Shown piece after piece: positions 1 through 4,894 of a DNA stretch of 7,488 nucleotides. The DNA is from Lachnospiraceae bacterium (GTDB lineage: Bacteria > Bacillota > Clostridia > Lachnospirales > Lachnospiraceae). How positions within the stretch are numbered: position 1 is the first letter of the stretch; every line of letters begins with the position of its first letter. A program made the translations under genes and the position numbers. The notes under the pieces were generated by a model. It ran no database searches. It saw only the letters and a list, made by a program, of their open reading frames with translations, and was not told the DNA's origin. The stretch is from NCBI GenBank assembly GCA_017444545.1, contig JAFSWJ010000050.1:1-7488 (forward strand), read 5' to 3'.

Positions 1-1
1 A

Positions 2-2071
2 AATCTTGCAATCATGATCTGCGCCATTCCTGATACCTTTGTTGCAAAGCTTCTTGAATACAGTATCCCGACCTCCGGTCTCGGCGCGGGTATATCCATG
101 TTTTTGTGGTATGTTGCCGCAGAAAAATACAATGCTTTTTCGGTGTCTTCAAAAACCATGGGAAACTATGCCCAAAGCGTGGTCAATGAGGGCATCGTAA
201 TCTTTGACGAAAAAAAGAGCGCTGCCGAGATAAATAATTTTGCTCATGAGGTGCTTGGCATCAGAAAGGGAATGACACTGTCCGATATTCTGCAGCCGGA
301 AATGGACATATCCGAGATCCAGACCCTTTTGAGCACAGATTCCCATGCCCGCTTCAAGAGCCGCATGCCCGGAGACAGCCTCATCTATATGACCGACATC
401 ACCGTTGCAAGAGATGATTACAACGACCCTTACGGATACATCATGACCATGACGGACATCACAAAGGAGGAGGAACTGCTGGTAGAGGCCGAGAGCGCCA
501 ACCGCGCAAAGAGCGAGTTTCTGGCAAATATGTCCCATGAGATCCGGACACCCATGAACACCGTTATCGGCATGTCCGAGATCATTCTGAGCGAAAGTGA
601 TGACGAGGCCGTGATCGAAAACGCCGGCATGATCAATACCGCCGCAACATCGCTCCTTGGTATAATAAATGATATTCTGGATCTTTCGAAGATCGAATCG
701 GGAAAGATGGACATCACGGAAGCACCCTACCAGACGGCTTCCGTAATAAATGATGTGATGACCATGATCGGTTTCCGTTTAAAGGACAGCGAAGTGGAAC
801 TTGAACTGGATGCCGACCGGATTCTGCCGGAAACCCTCATCGGAGATGAGGTCAGGCTGAAGCAGATACTCATCAACCTACTGGGCAACGCGGTCAAATT
901 TACGGAAAAGGGAAGCATTACCTTAAAGATCGGATTTGAAAAAACAGGAGAGGACAGCTGCCGGCTTTTGTTTGAGGTCAGGGATACAGGCACGGGCATC
1001 AGGGAAAAGGATCTGGAAAAGATCTTTGACAGCTTTTCGCAGGTGGATGCAAAGATCAGGCGTGCAACCGAAGGCACGGGTCTCGGTCTTGCCATATCAA
1101 AAAAGCTCATCGATATGATGGGCGGGAGCATCAGGGTAGAGAGCGTTTTCGGACAGGGCACGGCCTTTTTCTTTGATATCGTAAACAAAGTCGGATCCTG
1201 GAATGAAACAGGCAGCATATTGCGCCAGGCAAAGGATCAGATGCGGGAAAGATACACTGTCTCCTTCAGCGCAAAGGGTGCAAGGATACTGCTGGTGGAT
1301 GATAACAGGATGAACCTGAAGGTGGCCGAGGGACTTCTGAAACATTTTGACATCAGTCCCGTCTGTGTGGAAAGCGGAAAGGCAGCCATAGCCTGCTTTG
1401 AAAAAATGGATCCCTTCGATATCATCTTCATGGATCACATGATGCCGGGGATGGACGGAGAAGAGACCATGAAAAAGATCAGGCAACTTCCGGGGGGAGA
1501 GGAGACCGTGATCATAGCATTGACCGCAAATGCCCTGACCGGTGCAAAAAAGAGGTACAGGGATGCCGGATTTGACGATTTTCTGGCAAAACCCATAGAA
1601 CCGGAAAAACTTGAAGAGATATTAAAAAAATGGATCAACAGAAAATATGACTTTTTCGGATATGACAGCCCGGCGGTGAAGCCGGTGACGGATGAATATC
1701 CGAAGATAAAGGACCAGAGGGATCTCTATGATGCATTGACGCATGTGTGGCAGGCCGATACCTGCGCGCCCAGGATGAGGCAGGACTGGACAAAAGAGAA
1801 CATGACTCTGGGACAGTGCTCCATCACGGCCTTTCTCGCCCAGGATATCTTTGGGGGAAAAGTGTACGGTGTGCCCAGGAGCGGAGGAACCTTTCACTGC
1901 TATAATGTGGTGGGAGACAGTGTATTTGACCTGACAAGCGAGCAGTTCGGGGATGAAAAGCTGGTCTATGAAGGAAATCCCGAACAGTTCAGGGAGGTTC
2001 ATTTTGCAAAAGATGAAAAGAGGCTCCGATACGAAAAACTGAAGGAGAGGCTGAAAGAGTGGTTGACATAA
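2..2071 (+). CDS. Hybrid sensor histidine kinase with receiver and C-terminal YunG-like domain (5' partial)
   Basis: Membrane-linked hybrid kinase expected to autophosphorylate on His and pass phosphate to its own receiver. The frame is open to the left edge, so the gene starts upstream; the first ATG (position 14) has no Shine-Dalgarno. Numbering from that ATG: residues 15-35 look like a last membrane helix (of a 7TM-type sensor), 50-150 PAS-like, 160-230 HisKA with H175 in SHEIRTP, 275-395 HATPase with N292, DTGTGI (D324) and GTGLGLA, 423-540 receiver with D429/D430, phosphoacceptor D474, T504 and K526. Residues about 565-685 match my memory of small YunG proteins: GQC (C602), FHCYN (H628), FDLTSEQF (D639). 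The order Cys at a helix start, then His, then Asp suggests a papain/transglutaminase-like active site, which is inference. No Hpt domain follows the receiver. It converges on the GHKL kinase gene. Kinase assignment is secure; the tail function is unknown. Confidence 0.93.
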   Translation, partial: NLAIMICAIPDTFVAKLLEYSIPTSGLGAGISMFLWYVAAEKYNAFSVSSKTMGNYAQSVVNEGIVIFDEKKSAAEINNFAHEVLGIRKGMTLSDILQPEMDISEIQTLLSTDSHARFKSRMPGDSLIYMTDITVARDDYNDPYGYIMTMTDITKEEELLVEAESANRAKSEFLANMSHEIRTPMNTVIGMSEIILSESDDEAVIENAGMINTAATSLLGIINDILDLSKIESGKMDITEAPYQTASVINDVMTMIGFRLKDSEVELELDADRILPETLIGDEVRLKQILINLLGNAVKFTEKGSITLKIGFEKTGEDSCRLLFEVRDTGTGIREKDLEKIFDSFSQVDAKIRRATEGTGLGLAISKKLIDMMGGSIRVESVFGQGTAFFFDIVNKVGSWNETGSILRQAKDQMRERYTVSFSAKGARILLVDDNRMNLKVAEGLLKHFDISPVCVESGKAAIACFEKMDPFDIIFMDHMMPGMDGEETMKKIRQLPGGEETVIIALTANALTGAKKRYRDAGFDDFLAKPIEPEKLEEILKKWINRKYDFFGYDSPAVKPVTDEYPKIKDQRDLYDALTHVWQADTCAPRMRQDWTKENMTLGQCSITAFLAQDIFGGKVYGVPRSGGTFHCYNVVGDSVFDLTSEQFGDEKLVYEGNPEQFREVHFAKDEKRLRYEKLKERLKEWLT
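1706..2068 (+). other. YunG-like domain fused to hybrid kinase
   Basis: This is the C-terminal domain (residues about 565-685) of the hybrid kinase, in frame and following the end of the receiver ([16 protein letters not shown]). It shows the layout I recall for YunG proteins: a W (W579) and C584 near the start, W592, then GQC followed by a helix ([13 protein letters not shown]), then [10 protein letters not shown] and [10 protein letters not shown]602, H628 and D639 are placed as in Cys-His-Asp hydrolases or transglutaminases. The family match is from memory, without a search; the catalytic idea is inference. Confidence 0.7.
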
Positions 2072-2073
2072 AA

Positions 2074-2153
2074 GTGGGACAGAGATACGGTCTCCGCTCC
2101 GCTCCGGTCGGTGCCGGACAAACGTCTACCAGACGTTTAGCACCCTGTCCCAC
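2074..2153 (-). terminator. Long imperfect hairpin between convergent genes; likely terminator of the GHKL kinase operon
   Basis: Three nested stems are visible: GTGGGACAG (2074-2082) with CTGTCCCAC (2145-2153), GGTGC (2110-2114) with GCACC (2140-2144), and AAACGTCT (2120-2127) with AGACGTTT (2131-2138) around a 3-nt ACC loop. All are perfect. The right arm is almost continuous, while the left arm has a 27-nt insertion (2083-2109). Read on the minus strand, the hairpin begins just after the kinase stop codon and is followed by TTTT (2073-2070), as in an intrinsic terminator. On the plus strand no T-run follows, so termination of the hybrid kinase gene is less clear. The T-run is short and the bulge is unusual. 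Confidence 0.55.
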
Positions 2154-2154
2154 A

Positions 2155-3465
2155 TTACAGGATGACATCGGAGTAGAATTCGGTTCCTTCGTGGGAAAAC
2201 CTGGCGCGGCCGCCGTATTTTCCGGCGGTTGAGATGATGGATTTAAGGCCCAGTCCCATGCCGCCGATCCTTGTTGACGTGTAGGTGCCGTTTTGCATGC
2301 GGACATCTCCGGAAAAGGAATTTGTCGACACGATGCAGATGGAACCGCCCTTTTCCGTTCGGATCCCCAAGTCTATGAAACGTGACCCTTCGGGAACTTC
2401 CATACAGGCCAGGATGGCATTTTCAAGGATATTTCCTATGATGCTGCAGATGTCCACATCAGTGACGGATGTATCTCCTTCAAGATCTATCTCCCAGTCA
2501 AGTCTGATGGCGTTTGTACGGGCTCTGCGCATATAATGGTTCAGCAGCGCATTTACGGCGGTATTCCTGCAAAAATTCACAACATCTTTTTGGGGCTGTG
2601 CAGCCATATATTCCTCCAGGTAACTTCTGATGGATGAGATATCACCGGCCTTTGAAAGCTCATCCAGTGTTGCGATGACATGCTTGAAATCATGTCTGAC
2701 ACGGGCATTTTCCTCGATGTAGCGCTGCTGTGCAAGATAGGCGCTTTCCTGCATCTCAAGCATGCGCGCCTTTTCCTCCGTCTCCGCCTTTTCCATCAGC
2801 CCGGAAACTATATCATAAAAGAGTACGCACAGCAGGCAGAGCAGCGTCAAAAGCAGGATGATGCTTCCCCAGTAGGCTATCTGCATCAGGTTCACATGCA
2901 GGGTCTCATATTTCCTCGGCGAGATCAGCAGATTAAAGAAAAGAAAGATCATCCACACAGGCACGGATGCGACATAGACTCTTCTGAGATCAAAATCGTC
3001 CAGTATCCTTGCCGCATGGTGCGATGCGGGATAATAAAAGAGTGCCGCAAGAACCGTCGAGATCACCGCCATAAAAAGGGCCGCCTCCATGCTGAAATTG
3101 TTCAGGGTGCCCGTGGGATGGATCGCTGCATCAAAGCCGTTTGAGATGTTTACGACAAAGCTCATGAAGGCAAAGACCAGCACAAACACGGAAACGACCT
3201 TGTACACCGGAGCTGTTATGCTTTTCATATATATAATAAAAGCGGGTATGATCACCAACGGTATGAGAGCATTCCTGGGTATGGGAAGAGCAGCCTTTAA
3301 CAGTGCGACCAAAAGGGATGCCAGGGTCGTGCATATAAATACCCGTATCGCAGTCTTCTTCATATCGCAGCGAAGCTGATGTCTCATGGGAATGAGGCAG
3401 AGAAAGGCTGAAGGATAGATGATATACCATGTGGTGATCGAAATGAAAAAAGCTTTCATGTTCAT
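2155..3465 (-). CDS. GHKL-family sensor histidine kinase (AgrC/LytS-like)
   Basis: Membrane sensor kinase expected to phosphorylate the LytTR regulator encoded just upstream. Residues 1-220 contain about six or seven hydrophobic helices (near 5-25, 40-60, 67-80, 88-106, 127-145, 165-181, 201-220). Residues 222-256 are a charged, probably coiled-coil linker. The phospho-His motif is RHDFKH (H258), the usual form in GHKL kinases. The ATP-binding domain has the N-box GNILENA (N345, N349), an STNS segment where other kinases carry DxGxG (normal for GHKL), and the glycine box GGMGLGLKSI (401-410). At 436 residues it is typical of the family. The ATG overlaps the regulator's stop as ATGA (3465-3462), with GGAGG at 3478-3474, 8 nt upstream, so translation is coupled. 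The signal sensed is not deducible; no AgrB/AgrD-like genes are in the window. Confidence 0.93.
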   Translation of the reverse strand: MNMKAFFISITTWYIIYPSAFLCLIPMRHQLRCDMKKTAIRVFICTTLASLLVALLKAALPIPRNALIPLVIIPAFIIYMKSITAPVYKVVSVFVLVFAFMSFVVNISNGFDAAIHPTGTLNNFSMEAALFMAVISTVLAALFYYPASHHAARILDDFDLRRVYVASVPVWMIFLFFNLLISPRKYETLHVNLMQIAYWGSIILLLTLLCLLCVLFYDIVSGLMEKAETEEKARMLEMQESAYLAQQRYIEENARVRHDFKHVIATLDELSKAGDISSIRSYLEEYMAAQPQKDVVNFCRNTAVNALLNHYMRRARTNAIRLDWEIDLEGDTSVTDVDICSIIGNILENAILACMEVPEGSRFIDLGIRTEKGGSICIVSTNSFSGDVRMQNGTYTSTRIGGMGLGLKSIISTAGKYGGRARFSHEGTEFYSDVIL

Positions 3466-4214
3466 CCGGAACGCCTCCGTTTCCTTTCACTTCTGAAGCT
3501 GTCAAGCCTGTAATTCTGCCACACCTCTTTGAGTTTTTCCGTAAGCTTTGAAGTAACGGGAAGGCTGGTTCCGTCCTCAAGGATGCACACATTGCCGTCC
3601 GTTTTTATTATATGAGCCAGATTGACCATGACGCCCCGTGTGATGGTGAAAAAACAGCCATGCTTTCCAAGTGTCTCCTCCGCCTGAAAAAAGGGCAGGC
3701 GTGTTTTGTATCTGTTGCCTGAAATGTCCGCGATCTCAAGATAGTTGCGCTCCGAGGTCTGGATGAAGGCGATGTCCGGAATGGGGATGCTGATGTCTTT
3801 TCTGTCGCAGGTTATGGTGAGGGCCGGAGTGTTTTCGTACTCCGATTTCCGCATGAGCACATCATCGATGACCTGAAAGATCCGCTCCTTTTTTGCGGGC
3901 TTTGGTATGTAGTCGTAGGCGTGCATGGAAAAGGCATCACCCATATGCCCGTCGCTGGAGGTGAGGAATATAATAAGAGCGTGCCGGTCTGTCTCAAGGA
4001 TCTTTTTTGCTGCCTCAACGCCGGTCATATCCGCCATGAAGATGTCCATGAAAATGGCCGTGTAAGAGTAGGGGAGGTAGCCCTCCAGAAATTCCTCGGC
4101 GCTTTTAAATTCGTCGATCCCTATGTCCAGGTTTCCCCTTAGTGCGTATTCTTTTATCACGGATGAGAGGAGAGTACGCTCTTTTTGCTCATCGTCTACT
4201 ATTGCGATATTCAT
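3462..4214 (-). CDS. LytTR-family response regulator
   Basis: DNA-binding response regulator, first gene of the two-gene operon with the GHKL kinase. Residues 1-120 form the receiver: acidic pair D7/D8, phosphoacceptor D57 (IFMDIFM), T85 (FLTSSD) and K105 (IPKPA). Residues about 130-235 form a LytTR DNA-binding domain, seen in DIAFIQTSERNYLEI, FFTITRGVMVNLAHI and DGTSLPVTSKL. Proteins of this type (AgrA, LytR) bind paired 9-bp direct repeats with 12-bp spacing. A matching pair lies in the divergent region at 4394-4423, so that promoter is the best visible target (inference). The C-terminus is a basic tail (RSERKRRRSG), coded next to the kinase start. The start is the canonical MNIAIVDDE; no Shine-Dalgarno is visible before it, and a TATAAT sits 6 nt upstream, which suggests a leaderless mRNA. 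Confidence 0.95.
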   Translation of the reverse strand: MNIAIVDDEQKERTLLSSVIKEYALRGNLDIGIDEFKSAEEFLEGYLPYSYTAIFMDIFMADMTGVEAAKKILETDRHALIIFLTSSDGHMGDAFSMHAYDYIPKPAKKERIFQVIDDVLMRKSEYENTPALTITCDRKDISIPIPDIAFIQTSERNYLEIADISGNRYKTRLPFFQAEETLGKHGCFFTITRGVMVNLAHIIKTDGNVCILEDGTSLPVTSKLTEKLKEVWQNYRLDSFRSERKRRRSG

Positions 4215-4220
4215 GTTTTT

Positions 4221-4249
4221 ATTATATTTCAGAGCGGTGAAAAAGTCGA
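4221..4249 (-). promoter_or_regulatory. Putative promoter of the LytTR regulator operon, possibly leaderless
   Basis: On the minus strand a perfect TATAAT (4226-4221) lies 17 bp downstream of TCGACT (4249-4244; 4 of 6 matches to TTGACA). Only six bases, AAAAAC, separate the -10 from the ATG at 4214. Transcription would therefore start at or within a base or two of the start codon, and no ribosome site is seen. The -10 match is direct; the leaderless reading is inference. Confidence 0.55.
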
Positions 4250-4269
4250 CCGTATCAGGGGTGTATCAC

Positions 4270-4311
4270 GGGGACGGTTCTCTGTTTCAGGGGGACGGTT
4301 CTCTGTTTCAG
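4270..4311 (+). repeat. Two perfect tandem copies of a 21-bp GGGGACGG-type repeat
   Basis: Copies at 4270-4290 and 4291-4311 are identical; each starts GGGGACGGTTCTCTG and ends TTTCAG. Copy 2 can form a 16-bp perfect stem with the inverted copy at 4355-4370, with a loop of 48 nt. Copy 1 with its left flank (GTGTA at 4261) also pairs with the third copy and its right flank (TACAC at 4374-4378), apart from a small internal mismatch and one indel. I recall similar sequences as dispersed REP-like palindromes in Clostridia, some linked to REP-associated transposases; no such transposase is in this window. Confidence 0.8.
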
Positions 4312-4354
4312 AGGTACATATATAAACCGTGAAACGCGGATAAATACAGGCGTT

Positions 4355-4370
4355 ACAGAGAACCGTCCCC
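4355..4370 (-). repeat. Third, inverted copy of the GGGGACGG repeat
   Basis: ACAGAGAACCGTCCCC is the exact reverse complement of the first 16 bases of the repeat units at 4270 and 4291. The rest of the unit (toward 4350) has diverged. It gives the region hairpin potential with either tandem copy. Confidence 0.8.
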
Positions 4371-4385
4371 TGTTACACACAGAAA

Positions 4386-4423
4386 ATTTCGTCACAGTTT
4401 TGATGCATTTCGTCACAGTTTTA
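4386..4423 (+). promoter_or_regulatory. Candidate LytTR (AgrA-type) operator: direct repeat with 21-bp period
   Basis: ATTTCGTCACAGTTTT occurs twice without mismatch, at 4386-4401 and 4407-4422. Inside are ACAGTTTTG (4394-4402) and ACAGTTTTA (4415-4423), separated by exactly 12 bp. Known LytTR sites, such as AgrA's ACAGTTAAG pair, are 9-bp direct repeats 12-13 bp apart, so both spacing and core (ACAGTT) fit. The second half-site abuts a -35-like TTGAAA at 4424-4429, as expected for an activator site. A LytTR regulator is encoded about 170 bp away. The repeat is seen directly; the binding is inference. Confidence 0.65.
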
Positions 4424-4452
4424 TTGAAAAGAAAAGGCAGATGATATATGGT
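4424..4452 (+). promoter_or_regulatory. Candidate promoter of the pseudo-receiver/BspA-like operon
   Basis: TTGAAA (4424-4429, 5 of 6 to TTGACA) is followed after 17 bp by TATGGT (4447-4452, 4 of 6 to TATAAT). The weak -10 fits a promoter needing an activator, here perhaps the LytTR regulator bound at 4394-4423. The start would be near 4459, giving a leader of about 55 nt that contains the fourth repeat copy. Other -10 choices (TATATG at 4445, 15-bp spacing) are possible. Confidence 0.45.
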
Positions 4453-4474
4453 GTGGTACGGCGGCAGGTGAGGA

Positions 4475-4494
4475 TGAAACAGAGAACCGTCCCC
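4475..4494 (-). repeat. Fourth, inverted copy of the GGGGACGG repeat, in the leader of the next gene
   Basis: TGAAACAGAGAACCGTCCCC matches 20 of the 21 bases of the tandem unit in reverse complement. It ends 9 nt before the ribosome site AAGGAGA (4504-4510), so it would be part of the mRNA leader if the promoter at 4424-4452 is used. Confidence 0.8.
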
Positions 4495-4513
4495 TTGAAA
4501 CGGAAGGAGAGAT

Positions 4514-4882
4514 ATGGAGGCGATCGTTTATACGAAAGATGATGAAGAATATGCTCTTTTAAAGGGACTGCTTGAAGACCGGACGCCGGCGGCTGAAGTT
4601 TTGAGGGCAGAGAATGACGGTCACAAGAGATACGACAGAAGCTATGATATCGTGATCGTTGCTCTTGAGGGCGCAGAGGGCATGGAGGTCGTGCTGGAGT
4701 ATTCAAAGAGGTTTCCTGATGCAAATATCATCTGGGTGACAAGCGATCGGTATTTTGCGGGAACTGCCATGAGGAGCAGGGTCTGTGATTTCGTGGAAAG
4801 ACCCTATGAACCCGGGCGGATCGGGGATTCGATAACGAAAGCGGTAAATAATTGTCCTGACAGATACGAATTTCAGGCTTGA
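4514..4882 (+). CDS. Small stand-alone protein resembling a degenerate receiver domain
   Basis: A 122-residue protein with no output domain or membrane segment. It follows the receiver fold order and can be laid by eye on the receiver of the nearby LytTR regulator: YDIVIVALEG over YTAIFMDIFM, and NIIWVTSDRY...CDFVERPYEPGRI over IIFLTSSDGH...YDYIPKPAKKERI. On this alignment the phosphoacceptor Asp is A50, the N-terminal acidic pair is Y6/T7, the Lys is R96, and T76 is kept, so phosphorylation looks impossible. It may act as a protein-binding pseudo-receiver, perhaps on regulation or export of the adjacent surface protein (inference). The ATG has AAGGAGA at 4504-4510. It ends 12 bases before the BspA-like gene and is probably co-transcribed with it. 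It could instead be an unrelated alpha/beta protein; a structure prediction would tell. Confidence 0.75.
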   Translation: MEAIVYTKDDEEYALLKGLLEDRTPAAEVLRAENDGHKRYDRSYDIVIVALEGAEGMEVVLEYSKRFPDANIIWVTSDRYFAGTAMRSRVCDFVERPYEPGRIGDSITKAVNNCPDRYEFQA

Positions 4883-4888
4883 AGGAGG
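4882..4888 (+). promoter_or_regulatory. Strong ribosome binding site of the BspA-like gene
   Basis: A perfect AAGGAGG begins on the last base of the preceding stop codon and lies 6 nt before the ATG at 4895. It fixes this start, which opens directly into a signal peptide. Confidence 0.85.
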
Positions 4889-4894
4889 AGAAAG

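Larger units (their letters stand above)
4215..4513. other. Divergent intergenic region rich in short repeats
   Basis: This 299-bp gap between divergent operons holds, from left to right: the regulator promoter (minus strand), two tandem 21-bp repeats, an inverted third copy, a pair of 16-bp direct repeats resembling a LytTR operator, a -35/-10 candidate pointing right, and a fourth inverted repeat copy just before the ribosome site of the next gene. If both promoters are right, copies 1-3 lie in untranscribed spacer and copy 4 lies in the leader. I see no tRNA, riboswitch or convincing small gene. Confidence 0.7.

Noticed and set aside
14..16. ATG at position 14 as the true start of the hybrid kinase
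   Set aside because: The frame is open to the left edge, no ribosome site precedes it, and the first residues look like the last membrane helix of a multi-helix sensor region.
2285..3379. Plus-strand open frames inside the GHKL kinase gene
   Set aside because: They are low-complexity antisense frames with no domains, while the minus strand carries a complete kinase with all expected motifs.
4270..4311. Tandem 21-bp repeats as a second LytTR operator
   Set aside because: On the minus strand they give ACAGAGAAC with a 21-bp period, but the GTT core expected in LytTR half-sites is replaced by GAG, and the same sequence occurs elsewhere as single inverted copies.
4261..4380. CRISPR array
   Set aside because: Repeats are too short, few, directly abutting or inverted, and there are no unique spacers of constant length or cas genes.
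4441..4542. Short open frame from ATG at 4441 (about 33 codons) in front of the pseudo-receiver gene
   Set aside because: It reads through the REP-like repeat (encoding RTVPLKR), overlaps the next gene's start in another frame, and its ATG lies in the promoter spacer, upstream of the expected transcript start.
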